From: Deltaproteobacteria bacterium
GTDB taxonomy: Bacteria > Desulfobacterota > Syntrophobacteria > BM002
Assembly: GCA_022340905.1 (NCBI GenBank)
Contig: JAJDNB010000084.1
Span: 1 to 64,000 of the forward strand
Direction of reading: 5' to 3'
Length of the DNA stretch: 64,000 bases
Made by a program: the position numbers and the translations under genes. Positions 35,401 through 42,854 of this stretch are shown here, in pieces. The notes beneath the pieces are model-generated. The model searched no databases and was not told the origin of the DNA. It saw only the letters and a list, made by a program, of their open reading frames with translations. Every line of letters begins with the position of its first letter. Position 1 is the stretch's first letter.

Positions 35401-35815
35401 ATTCTTCCTGGAAGAGCATCCCAAACTGGGTCCGGTCTCCACTGCAACTGACGGAGTTTTTCTGGCAGGGACCTGCCAAGGGCCCAAGGACATTCCAGAT
35501 GCTGTTTCCCATGCGGCTGGGGCGGCAGCTCAAGCGCTGGCTCTCGCTACCAGGGGCAAGGTGGAAATTCCTTCCACCATCTCCTGGATTGATCCTGATG
35601 TATGTGCGGGTTGTCAAGCCTGCATCAATCTTTGTCCGTATTCGGCCATTGAGTTCGATTCACGAAGAAACGTCTCGGTGATCAACGAGGCACTTTGTAA
35701 AGGATGTGGAAGTTGCGCCGGCCACTGCCCCAGTGGAGCCGCGCGAATCAACCATTTTACCGGTAGGCAGATCTTCGCTGAGATCGAGGGCATTCTGGAC
35801 GACTTGGTTGGCTAG
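32429..35815 (+). CDS. HdrA-type flavoprotein with inserted GltD/NfnB-like domain (HdrL-type)
   Basis: A 1128-residue iron-sulfur flavoprotein. The start IGVYICHCGTNIAGKVD is HdrA-like; FAD site VVGAGIAGIQAALDIA; CAACIST and the ferredoxin motif CTGCGQCSEVCPVS. At about 285-700 there is an inserted GltD/NfnB-like NAD(P)H oxidoreductase (TITCPAGINVQGY, VVGSGPAGLAVAYYLRLKG, VVVIGGGNVAIDAARAA). HdrA resumes with CINCGICCECMECVRACE, IIHCVGSRD, YCSRVCCMYALK and two C-terminal ferredoxin motifs. Such fusions (HdrL) are known in sulfate reducers and supply a route for NAD(P)H. Likely role: flavin-based electron transfer among NAD(P)H, ferredoxin and the HdrBC site. GAGG is seven bases before ATG 32429. 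Confidence 0.92.
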   Translation: MAAKIGVYICHCGTNIAGKVDTEKVAEFAKGLRDVVVARDYKFMCSDPGQEMIQKDIQELGLNRVVVASCSPRLHEKTFQGACQRAGVNPYLFQMACIREHCSWVVEDKDEATSKAKTLVAAAVSRVSQHQRLATREVGVHPDVMVVGAGIAGIQAALDIAKSGHQIYLVERNPSIGGHMMKFDKTFPTLDCAACISTPKTVAVAQEPNIHLFSYSEVAEVNGYVGNYTVKIKRKARYVREDQCTGCGQCSEVCPVSMPSEFDEYLSERKAIYRFFPQAVPITYCIDKKDRAPCTITCPAGINVQGYVQLIGKGKYKEAVQLIMERLPLPGVLGRVCPHPCEFQCRRAEIDEAVAIRDLKRFAADQVDLAELPKPEIEERPEKVAVVGSGPAGLAVAYYLRLKGYQITIFEALPVLGGMLRVGIPDYRLPPELLDQEINNILRLGIETQTGKRLGFDFTLEDLKKDGYQAVFLGIGAHRSLKMGISGEEDFEGVVDAVDFLREVNLGERARPGKRVVVIGGGNVAIDAARAAVRLGCEQVNIVYRRSREEMPAYPEEIEGALSEGVELHYLTAPVGIVGTNGKVNGFECIRTELGPPDESGRRRPVPVEGSEFVIECDAVIPAIGQQPDVDWAVEQGELEITRRNTLVVDPHTMQTAIPGVFSAGDSVSGPATVIEAVASGHKAVEAIHRYIEGEELAVYAEELEAREAPGQDWRELPEDYPVEARAHLPHKDPQESRSHFGEVALGFEEEEARREANRCINCGICCECMECVRACERNAVDHNMEEEEVEVKVGSIIMATGFQVLDPTPMKQYGYGRFKEVYTGLEFERLNNAVGPTGGKIVMKNGKPPASVGIIHCVGSRDVNYHEYCSRVCCMYALKYGHLIKEKAGHDTQVYNFYIDMRCFGKGYEEFYRRLQEEGITFIRGKPAEITDQAIGAEEEGKLIIIGEDTLIGKKLRVPVDMVVLCTAMEPTKDAAEVARVFGINQGGDGFFLEEHPKLGPVSTATDGVFLAGTCQGPKDIPDAVSHAAGAAAQALALATRGKVEIPSTISWIDPDVCAGCQACINLCPYSAIEFDSRRNVSVINEALCKGCGSCAGHCPSGAARINHFTGRQIFAEIEGILDDLVG

Positions 35816-35875
35816 GTGAAAGGTGAATCTACCAAGGGAGAACACGGAATACCAGATAAAATCAGGGAAGGCTAT

Positions 35876-35918
35876 TTAACAATTTTGGCATTTTAGCTCA
35901 TTTTAGACATTTTAGTGG
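35876..35918. repeat. TTTTAG-word element inside the Hdr operon (family G)
   Basis: TTTTGGCATTTTAGCTCATT and TTTAGACATTTTAGTGGG. The complement appears at 44398 as AATGTCTAAAATGAGCTAAA. It lies just before the ribosome site of mvhD in a 113-base gap. Confidence 0.7.
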
Positions 35919-35928
35919 GAGGAAGAAC

Positions 35929-36351
35929 ATGTCAGACTTCGAGCCGACAATCATCGCTTTCGTTTGCAATTGGTGCACCTACACCGCTGCGGATTTGGCA
36001 GGGACCTCAAGGTTAACCCAGCCTCCCAACGTGAGGATGATCAGAATGATGTGCACCGGGATGGTGGACCCCAAGTATGTGATCAAGGCTTTATTGGAAG
36101 GGGCGGATGCAGTGCTCATCAGCGGCTGCCATCCTGGCGACTGCCACTACATCAACGGCAACCTCAAGGCCCGCCGCCGGGTCAAATTGCTGAAGGAGAT
36201 TTTGCCACGTTTCGGCTTTGACCAGCGGAGAGTTAAGCTCACGTGGATTGGAGCTAGTGAGGGCATTGACTTCGCCAACACTATGAACGAGTTGGTGGCT
36301 GAGGTCAAGGAGTTGGGCCCCAATGAAGTGCGGAAGCAGATGGTCATTTAA
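35929..36351 (+). CDS. mvhD: MvhD-like [2Fe-2S] subunit
   Basis: A 140-residue iron-sulfur protein, the delta subunit that links HdrA to an electron donor in methanogens and sulfate reducers. Signatures: AFVCNWCTYTAADLAG, RMMCTGMVDPKYVIKAL, GADAVLISGCHPGDCHY and GNLKARRRVKLLKEIL. Five cysteines are conserved and none is replaced by selenocysteine. GGGAGGAAG precedes ATG 35929. Its position between two HdrA genes makes it the electron connector of the complex. Confidence 0.95.
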   Translation: MSDFEPTIIAFVCNWCTYTAADLAGTSRLTQPPNVRMIRMMCTGMVDPKYVIKALLEGADAVLISGCHPGDCHYINGNLKARRRVKLLKEILPRFGFDQRRVKLTWIGASEGIDFANTMNELVAEVKELGPNEVRKQMVI

Positions 36352-36390
36352 GGATCTCTGTGTCCCAAGGAAAAGATCTGGAGGGAATCG

Positions 36391-37536
36391 ATGGCAACCA
36401 CAGTGAAAATACCGATAAAAGATCAGAACTTGGTCAGTTCTTTACAGGATTTTTTCAAGGCAATGCTGCGGGACGGAGGCATAAACGGTCTCATGGTGGC
36501 CCAACACCTGCCGACGAAAAATTCAGTGATGCCCACGTTAGTGACAGACCCGGACAAGCTCGATACTGCCGATCCACTAGCACCCGTTTTTCCTATTAAC
36601 GCAGCTAAAGTGGTTTCAAAGCTTACCAGAAAACCTCTCGGGGGGAAGGTGGCAGTTGTGCTTCGGCCCTGCGAGATCCGGGCCTTCATTGAGTTGGTGA
36701 AATTGAAGCAAGGGAGAGTCGATGACGTCGTCCTTATCGGGATGGACTGTCTGGGCGCATACAGCAATGTCCAATATCCTGATTTTGCCGGTGATAACGG
36801 CATGGAGGCAACCTTGAGGTTTTACCGCAACATTCAAGAAGGCAAGGGAACGGCTTGCGATGGCTTTGATGTTTCACCTGCCTGCAAGGCCTGCGAGCAT
36901 CCCATACCGGAAAATGCTGATGTGCTCATTGGCTTAGTGGGTGTGGACCTCAAAGATCACCTGCTGGCGAAGGCCAATACACCTCGAGGAGAGGAGCTGT
37001 TGGAAAATCTCGGGCTGTCCTCTACCAGTGAGCCGGAAAAACGGGGGAAAGAGATAGAAAAACTGGTGACAGAACGGCTGTCATATCGTGACCAGATGTT
37101 TGTTGAGACCAGTGAGGCCACAGCAGACGTGGGGAAGCTTGTGAGTTATCTCGGCAACTGTGTCAATTGTTACAACTGCCGGGTGGCTTGCCCTGTTTGC
37201 TATTGCAAAGAGTGTGTTTTTCTCACCGATGTCTTCGACCACGAACCTTCGCAATATCTGAGATGGGCAAAGCGCAAGGGCATCCTAAAAATGCCCACAG
37301 ACACGGTCTTCTTTCATTTGACCCGCATAGCTCACATGAGTACGGCGTGTATCGGTTGCGGCCAGTGTTCCAATGCCTGTCCCAACAATATACCCGTAAT
37401 GGAGCTATTTCGAACCATGGCACACTACACGCAGACGGCCTTTGATTATGTAGCCGGACGGAGCCTAGAGGACGACCCTCCATTGTCGGTATTTCGGGAA
37501 GATGAATTCCAGGAGGTTGTGGCGAAATCACACTAG
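36391..37536 (+). CDS. FrhB/FdhB-like iron-sulfur flavoprotein subunit
   Basis: A 381-residue protein related to the beta subunit of F420-reducing hydrogenase and formate dehydrogenase. The N-terminal part shows KVAVVLRPCEIRAFIELVKLKQ and GMDCLGAYS. A Cys-rich stretch NCVNCYNCRVACPVCYCKEC and the ferredoxin motif CIGCGQCSNACPNNIPV close the protein. No FdhA or hydrogenase large subunit is adjacent, so the partner is unclear. It could carry FAD and donate electrons from NADH or F420-like cofactor, or be a docking subunit. GGAGGG precedes ATG 36391. It follows mvhD by 39 bases. Confidence 0.88.
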   Translation: MATTVKIPIKDQNLVSSLQDFFKAMLRDGGINGLMVAQHLPTKNSVMPTLVTDPDKLDTADPLAPVFPINAAKVVSKLTRKPLGGKVAVVLRPCEIRAFIELVKLKQGRVDDVVLIGMDCLGAYSNVQYPDFAGDNGMEATLRFYRNIQEGKGTACDGFDVSPACKACEHPIPENADVLIGLVGVDLKDHLLAKANTPRGEELLENLGLSSTSEPEKRGKEIEKLVTERLSYRDQMFVETSEATADVGKLVSYLGNCVNCYNCRVACPVCYCKECVFLTDVFDHEPSQYLRWAKRKGILKMPTDTVFFHLTRIAHMSTACIGCGQCSNACPNNIPVMELFRTMAHYTQTAFDYVAGRSLEDDPPLSVFREDEFQEVVAKSH

Positions 37537-37539
37537 TTG

Positions 37540-37690
37540 TTCACGGACGATATCCGTGAACACGCATAGCGCATGGCGCCTGGGGAGATAATTTCGAATT
37601 TCGGATTGCGAATTTGAAAGACAGAGGGCAGGGATCAGAGCTCGGAGGTCGGAAAGCAATCGATTGAGCATTTCGGATTTTAAGATAATC
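37540..37690. repeat. Composite element inside the Hdr operon (families B, D, E)
   Basis: ACGCATAGCGCATGGCGCC, AATTTCGAATTTCGGATTG, GAGGGCAGGGATCAGAGCTC and GGAGGTCGG. It fills a 227-base gap between the FrhB-like gene and the receiver-carrying HdrA gene and gives a false extension from 37701. A short inverted pair TTCACGGA/TCCGTGAA lies at 37540-37560. Confidence 0.7.
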
Positions 37691-37763
37691 GTCTTACGAG
37701 TTGAACGGTTTCAACGTCCTGAACGATTGGCTAGCCAGATTTTGGACTAAGAGGTATAGCGCA

Positions 37764-40700
37764 ATGAGAAAAAAGATAGGATCAGCCTTGGTGGTGGGAG
37801 CCGGAATCAGCGGTATTCGCTCCGCTTTGGATTTGGCAGAACTTGGCTACCAAGTAAAGCTCATTGACCGAGCACCGAACTTGGGAGGAACTCTTACGCA
37901 GCTTGACTACCAATTTCCCAGTGACCACTGCGGCATGTGCAAGATGCTGCCTCTGGTAGAACGGGATTCTTCTTCCCAATACTGCCTGCGCAAGGGGCTC
38001 TTTCACCAAAACATCGAGATAATGCTCAACACTGAACTGGTGGAAATGGAGGGTGAGCCCGGCAAATTCGAGGTCACCTTGCGACAGAGACCTGCCGTAG
38101 TAGACCCAGAACTTTGCATTGGTTGCGGAGAATGTAGTCGCGTTTGCCCGGTGGAAGTTGCAGACGAGTTCAATGCCGGATTGGCCAAGAGAAAAGCGGT
38201 CTATCTGCCAGTGCCCCACAACATTCCTAATAACTACGTAGTCGACTTGGATTCCTGCACCATGTGTGGCGAGTGTGAAAAGATTTGTCCCACTGGGGCC
38301 ATCGATTTCCGCTGGGAAGCACGGAGTCAATTTAAAATCCTGGTGGTAGATGATGAACTCATTGTGCGGGACTCGCTCAAAGATTGGCTGATCGAGGAGG
38401 GATTTGATGTTGACACGGCGGAATCCGGCCCCGCCGCTTTAGAAAAGATCGCCAAACAGCCATACCATCTGATGCTCCTTGACATCAAAATGCCAGAGAT
38501 GGATGGGGTCGAAGTATTGCAGCGGGCTAAGGACATGCGGCCCGAACTTCCGGTGGTGATGATGACGGCGTACGCCACGGTGGAAACAGCAGTGGAGGCC
38601 ATGAAGATTGGAGCTCTTGACTATCTGATGAAACCCTTCGATCCAGATACCCTTGTTCCTCTGGTGGTTAAACTCTACGAGAACTTAGAGCGGGCGGGGG
38701 AGCTTAAGATGGAAGTCGGGGCGGTTATCCTGGCCGCGGGCTTTGGCTCCTTTGATCCGGCAGGAAACGGTTTGAACACGTACGGCTACGGTGAGATTCC
38801 CAATGTAGTTACCAGCATAGAGTTCGAACGGATAGTAAGTGCCAGCGGGCCCTCTCAGGGTAAACTGGTGCGTCCCAGCGATGGCAAAGAGATTCGCAAA
38901 ATAGCCTGGCTTCAATGTGTGGGTTCCAGAGACATGCACGCAGATGCGGACTACTGCTCCTCCATCTGCTGTATGTTCTCCGTCAAAGAAGCACTGCTTG
39001 CCAAGGAGAGAAGCAATGGTCAGGTGGAGGCCGCGATCTTCTATATGGATATGCGAACTTTTGGCAAGGATTTCCAACGGTATCGGGACGAGGCAGAAAA
39101 GACATATGGGGTTAGGTTTCAGAGGAGCAGAGTTCACTCGGTGGAACAGAAGGAATTGGGAGGAGACCCGCGAATCGTCTACACGGATATCACGGGGACG
39201 GGACGGGAGGAGATTTTTGACTTGGTGGTACTTGCCGCCGGCCAAAGACCACCTGCTGGCAGCGATGTCCTGGCGGAAACGACCGGAGTTGAATTGAATC
39301 AATGGGGGTTCTGCCAATTAAAACCTTTTTCTTTAAGTCTAACCAGCCAGGATGGGGTATACGTTGCCGGCTCCTTTTCGGGCCTCAGGGATATCTCCGA
39401 ATCAGTAATTCAGGCAAGTTCCGCCTCCTTGAGGGCTTCCGGTCTGATACATTCAAAGGGTGGAGGCCTTGCCGAGGCCAGTGAATCAAAGGTTGCCTTT
39501 CGTGACGTATCCCGCGAACCGCCTCAGGTCATGGTGGCTCTCTGCACCTGCGGCGACACCTTCACTCAGGCAGTTCAAATAAAAGAGGTGGAATCCTTTG
39601 TTTCGAATCTCGACTCCGTCAGCCATGTGCATCGCTTTGGAAGTATTTGCACGCAAGAAGGTTGGAATCAGCTTGAGCAAGCTATGGAAGCAAGCGGGGC
39701 AAACCGTCTCCTCATTGGGTCCTGCATGCCCTACCTTTACACGAGAAAACTTCGTGACCTGGGTGCAAATATAGGACTAAATCCTGCGCTCATGGAGGTT
39801 GTGGATATCCGGAGTTCCGTGTTTCCTGGAAATAACTCTAGCCAGGAGCAGGCGAGCCGGGAGATTCGGCTGGCGCTGTCCATGGGAGTGGGCAAACTCA
39901 AGGGGATGGACCCTTCGGTCTCGACCGGTACCCCCATTGCTCAAAAGGGGCTGGTGGTGGGCGGTGGGATAGCCGGTATGACTTCGGCATTGGGCATTGC
40001 TGAACATGGTTTCGAGGTTTTCTTGGTGGAAAAAACGGAGGAACTTGGGGGTAATCTCCGGCACCTCTATCGGACCCTCGAGGGCAACTCACCCCAGGAA
40101 CTCTTGGAGCAGACGATCTCCAAGGTTCAAAGACATCCCAATATTCACCTGCACATGAATTCAAGGGTGCTCCATTCTCACGGTAGGGTTGGACGGTTCA
40201 TTACTACCATTGAGAAAGAAGACGGCTCAGGTGAGACCCTTGAGCATGGGGTCACAATTCTGGCAACGGGAGGCAAAGAGGCCACCACCGAGTCCTACGG
40301 CTATGGTCAAAGTGACATCATTGTTACCCAACACCAACTGGAGGAACAGCTCCATTCAGGTCAAATAGATCCTGCGGAGTTGGGCGTAGTTGCCATGATT
40401 CAATGCGTAGACTCACGGGAAGAGCCGCGGAACTACTGCAGCAGGATATGCTGTAGTTCGGCGCTGAAAAACGCCCTCTATTTAAAAGAACAAAATCCAG
40501 AGATCGATATTTATATCCTTTACCGAGATATTATGGCCTATGGATTTCTCGAGACTTATTACACCCAGGCGCGGCAGGCGGGGGTGATTTTCATTCAATA
40601 CGACGTAGACGACAAACCGAAGGTTAACATAGAAAATGGCCGTGTCTCGGCTGCTGTCACTGATCCAATCCTGGGCCGGGAGGTGGTGGTGGAGACTGAT

Positions 40701-41195
40701 CTGTTGGTGCTCAGTACCGGCATTGCTCCCGAGGGGCAAGGGAAGTTGGCAGAAATATTCGGGGTTGAAACAAACCAGGACGGCTTCTTTCAGGAGGCGG
40801 AGTATAAGTGGCGACCGGTGGATTTTCTTAGAGAAGGAGTTTTCACCTGCGGTATGTCGCATTCTCCGCGGAACATTACCGAATCCATTGCCATGGCGGA
40901 GGCAACTGCACAGCGAGCACTTAGAATTCTTGCCAGCGAAAGACTGACTGCGGGCAGCACAGTCGCTGAGGTGCGCTACAGCCTTTGCTCACTGTGCGAG
41001 AAATGCATTGAAGCCTGTCCTTATGGAGCCAGGTGGCGAGATGAAGATGAAGAAAAGATAATGGTTGATGAGCTGAGCTGCCAGGGGTGTGGTTCCTGTG
41101 CGGCCGTTTGTCCCAACAGCGCCTCGGTTCTCCGTGGCTACCGGGATCAACAGATCTTCTCAGTGATTGATGCAGCACTGGAAGAGATTTTCTAA
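37764..41195 (+). CDS. Tandem double HdrA flavoprotein with an internal response-regulator receiver domain
   Basis: A 1143-residue protein from ATG 37764 (GAGG nine bases upstream). The first HdrA half has VVGAGISGIRSALDLAELG, DHCGMCKML, CIGCGECSRVCPVEV and CTMCGECEKICPTGA. At residues 190-308 a complete CheY-like receiver is inserted: VVDDELIVRD (acid pair 196-197), LLDIKMPEMDG (Asp240), MMTAYA (Thr268) and MKPFDPD (Lys290). HdrA then resumes (VGAVILAAGFGSFDP, LQCVGSRD, YCSSICCMFSVK). The second HdrA copy starts near 586 (VMVALCTCGDTF), with FAD site VVGGGIAGMTSALGIA near 731 and two terminal ferredoxin motifs (CSLCEKCIEACPYG, CQGCGSCAAVCPNSA). All four receiver residues are intact, so phosphorylation could gate electron flow. 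The second half lacks its own internal ferredoxin pair. Confidence 0.93.
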   Translation: MRKKIGSALVVGAGISGIRSALDLAELGYQVKLIDRAPNLGGTLTQLDYQFPSDHCGMCKMLPLVERDSSSQYCLRKGLFHQNIEIMLNTELVEMEGEPGKFEVTLRQRPAVVDPELCIGCGECSRVCPVEVADEFNAGLAKRKAVYLPVPHNIPNNYVVDLDSCTMCGECEKICPTGAIDFRWEARSQFKILVVDDELIVRDSLKDWLIEEGFDVDTAESGPAALEKIAKQPYHLMLLDIKMPEMDGVEVLQRAKDMRPELPVVMMTAYATVETAVEAMKIGALDYLMKPFDPDTLVPLVVKLYENLERAGELKMEVGAVILAAGFGSFDPAGNGLNTYGYGEIPNVVTSIEFERIVSASGPSQGKLVRPSDGKEIRKIAWLQCVGSRDMHADADYCSSICCMFSVKEALLAKERSNGQVEAAIFYMDMRTFGKDFQRYRDEAEKTYGVRFQRSRVHSVEQKELGGDPRIVYTDITGTGREEIFDLVVLAAGQRPPAGSDVLAETTGVELNQWGFCQLKPFSLSLTSQDGVYVAGSFSGLRDISESVIQASSASLRASGLIHSKGGGLAEASESKVAFRDVSREPPQVMVALCTCGDTFTQAVQIKEVESFVSNLDSVSHVHRFGSICTQEGWNQLEQAMEASGANRLLIGSCMPYLYTRKLRDLGANIGLNPALMEVVDIRSSVFPGNNSSQEQASREIRLALSMGVGKLKGMDPSVSTGTPIAQKGLVVGGGIAGMTSALGIAEHGFEVFLVEKTEELGGNLRHLYRTLEGNSPQELLEQTISKVQRHPNIHLHMNSRVLHSHGRVGRFITTIEKEDGSGETLEHGVTILATGGKEATTESYGYGQSDIIVTQHQLEEQLHSGQIDPAELGVVAMIQCVDSREEPRNYCSRICCSSALKNALYLKEQNPEIDIYILYRDIMAYGFLETYYTQARQAGVIFIQYDVDDKPKVNIENGRVSAAVTDPILGREVVVETDLLVLSTGIAPEGQGKLAEIFGVETNQDGFFQEAEYKWRPVDFLREGVFTCGMSHSPRNITESIAMAEATAQRALRILASERLTAGSTVAEVRYSLCSLCEKCIEACPYGARWRDEDEEKIMVDELSCQGCGSCAAVCPNSASVLRGYRDQQIFSVIDAALEEIF

Positions 41196-41197
41196 AT

Positions 41198-41296
41198 CGA
41201 TACCCGATACTCGACACTCGATGCTTGATGCCAGATAAAAGAAAAAGGCAGTTTAAGCTATCCAGTATCAAGTATCCAGCATCCAGCATCTGAGCC
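41198..41296. repeat. GATACTCGA/GATGCTGGATAC-word hairpin (family H)
   Basis: Left arm GATACCCGATACTCGACACT and GATGCTTGATGCC; right arm TATCCAGTATCAAGTATCCA and GCATCCAGCATC, its near complement. The loop is about 25 bases. It separates the double HdrA gene from hdrC. Confidence 0.75.
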
Positions 41297-41337
41297 GCTC
41301 TCAAGGCGGTGAATAACAACAAAGGAGACAACATCCC

Positions 41338-41904
41338 ATGAGCGAAGAGACAAGAGAACTATCCGAGGGTCACGCCGAGGAAGATTTAATGGCCGCCATC
41401 CGGGAAAACATTAAAGCGTGCATGCAGTGCGGCACCTGCACCGGTTCTTGCGGCAGCGCTTATGCCATGGATTTCACCCCTAGGCAAATGTGGCGAATGG
41501 TTCAACTTGGCATGGTAGATGAAATCTTTAATAGCCGGACCTTTTCCCTTTGCTCAAGTTGCTATTACTGCACCTTGCGCTGTCCGCGGGGCTTGCCTCT
41601 GACAGAGAGCATTCATGGTTTGAAGCAACTGGCTGTAGCCAAGGGAGTTGCAGAAAAAAAGGGAGCACGTTTCTACCAGACTTTTCTTGACACGGTCAGA
41701 CGCTATGGCCGGGTGAGGGAGATGGAGCTCATGGCCAGGTACTTTATTGCCATGAAGAGTCCCGTACTCCCTCTGAGTTTCACCCCTCTCGGCATGAAAC
41801 TTATGATGAAAGGCAAAGTCTCACCTGAAATGCCGCAATTCTTTAGGCCAGGGAAGTTGGACGGTATCTTTCGCAAGGTAAAAGAACTGGAGGCACGTTC
41901 ATGA
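41338..41904 (+). CDS. hdrC: HdrC-like iron-sulfur subunit
   Basis: A 188-residue subunit with two [4Fe-4S] motifs, CMQCGTCTGSCGSAYAMD and CSSCYYCTLRCPRGLPL, plus the helical segment DFTPRQMWRMVQLG and a C-terminal membrane-like but charged stretch. It transfers electrons from HdrA to HdrB. AAGGAG is nine bases before ATG 41338. The stop overlaps the hdrB start (ATGA), so they are translationally coupled. Confidence 0.95.
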   Translation: MSEETRELSEGHAEEDLMAAIRENIKACMQCGTCTGSCGSAYAMDFTPRQMWRMVQLGMVDEIFNSRTFSLCSSCYYCTLRCPRGLPLTESIHGLKQLAVAKGVAEKKGARFYQTFLDTVRRYGRVREMELMARYFIAMKSPVLPLSFTPLGMKLMMKGKVSPEMPQFFRPGKLDGIFRKVKELEARS

Positions 41905-42770
41905 AATACTTCTATTACTCCGGATGTTCTTTGGAGGGCACTGCGCTCGAATATGACATCTCCACCCGAGCGGTCATGCAAGCACTGGGAGTAGAACTGA
42001 TCGAGTTGGATGATTGGACCTGCTGCGGCGCCAGTGCAGCAGAGGCGGTCAGCGAGCTCCTTTCAATGGTACTTCCGGCTCGCAATCTGGCTTTGGCTGC
42101 AAGAATGGATCAAGACTGTGATTTTGTGATCCCCTGCAGTGCATGCTACCTCAATCTCAGGAAGGTAGACGAGCACCTAGATAGGGACGAAGGACTCCGA
42201 GAGAAAATCAATGCTGTCCTGCAGGAAGAGGAATTAAGCTACAAAGGAGGCATCAAATCTCGCCATTTGTTGGATGTACTTGCTACCGATATTGGTGCCG
42301 AGATGATCAAGGCTAAGGTAAACCGCAAGCTGTCAGGGCTGCGCATCGCTCCATATTATGGGTGTCAAGCCTTACGTCCTTACGGGGGCTACGACGACCC
42401 GGAAGAACCTCGATGTATGGAGCCGTTGATCGAGGCTCTTGGTGCAGAGGTGCATCCTTGGCCAATGGGTGCCAAATGCTGCGGTGCCGGGCTCATGACC
42501 ACTAAGAAAGAAATCGCCCTTGAACTAACTGGTGAGCTGTTGAAGGCAGCGAAAGGGGCCGACTGTATTGCTACAGTATGTCCCATGTGCCAAATGAACC
42601 TAGATAGCTATCAGAAAAAGGTGTCCCAGGTCAAAGGTGAAGACTTGAGAATCTCGGTTCTCTATCTACCCCAGCTAATTGGTATGGCTTTTGGACTAAA
42701 CGCAGAGGCTCTAAAATTAGATCTCAATATGGCTTATACTGATTCTTTACGAACAAAGCTCAAGAATTGA
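41901..42770 (+). CDS. hdrB: HdrB-like catalytic subunit (CCG domains)
   Basis: A 289-residue subunit with two CCG motifs: the first begins YSGCSLEG, continues WTCCGASAAE and ends PCSACYLNL; the second has YYGCQALRP, AKCCGAGLM and CPMCQMNLDSY. In methanogens this site reduces the CoM-S-S-CoB disulfide through noncubane clusters; the bacterial substrate is unknown, with DsrC-type or other disulfides and a menaquinone link among the proposals. Last gene of the operon; a perfect terminator starts 16 bases after its stop. Confidence 0.95.
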   Translation: MKYFYYSGCSLEGTALEYDISTRAVMQALGVELIELDDWTCCGASAAEAVSELLSMVLPARNLALAARMDQDCDFVIPCSACYLNLRKVDEHLDRDEGLREKINAVLQEEELSYKGGIKSRHLLDVLATDIGAEMIKAKVNRKLSGLRIAPYYGCQALRPYGGYDDPEEPRCMEPLIEALGAEVHPWPMGAKCCGAGLMTTKKEIALELTGELLKAAKGADCIATVCPMCQMNLDSYQKKVSQVKGEDLRISVLYLPQLIGMAFGLNAEALKLDLNMAYTDSLRTKLKN

Positions 42771-42785
42771 TTGCTTCAAGTGAAT

Positions 42786-42816
42786 GGGCGAGGTATATCC
42801 TCGCCCTAAGTTTTTT
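42786..42816 (+). terminator. Intrinsic terminator of the Hdr operon
   Basis: GGGCGAGG-TATAT-CCTCGCCC (perfect 8-bp stem) followed by TAAG and T6. Confidence 0.9.
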
Positions 42817-42824
42817 CCGTAGAC

Positions 42825-42852
42825 ATATTACATAGTATGTGCTATGTAATAT
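42825..42852. promoter_or_regulatory. Perfect 28-bp palindromic operator at the TetR gene
   Basis: ATATTACATAG-TATGTG-CTATGTAATAT, with 11-bp perfect arms, ends two bases before the start codon at 42855. A promoter-like TAGACA (42820-42825) and TATGTA (42843-42848), 17 bases apart, overlap it. This would place the transcript start at or near the ATG, so a leaderless message is possible. Fits autorepression by the TetR protein. Confidence 0.7.
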
Positions 42853-42854
42853 CT

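Noticed and set aside
35929-36351. Possible selenocysteine MvhD, as known in some benzoyl-CoA reductase-linked complexes.
   Set aside because: All conserved positions are ordinary cysteines and no in-frame TGA is present. No BamB/BamC-type gene is nearby either.
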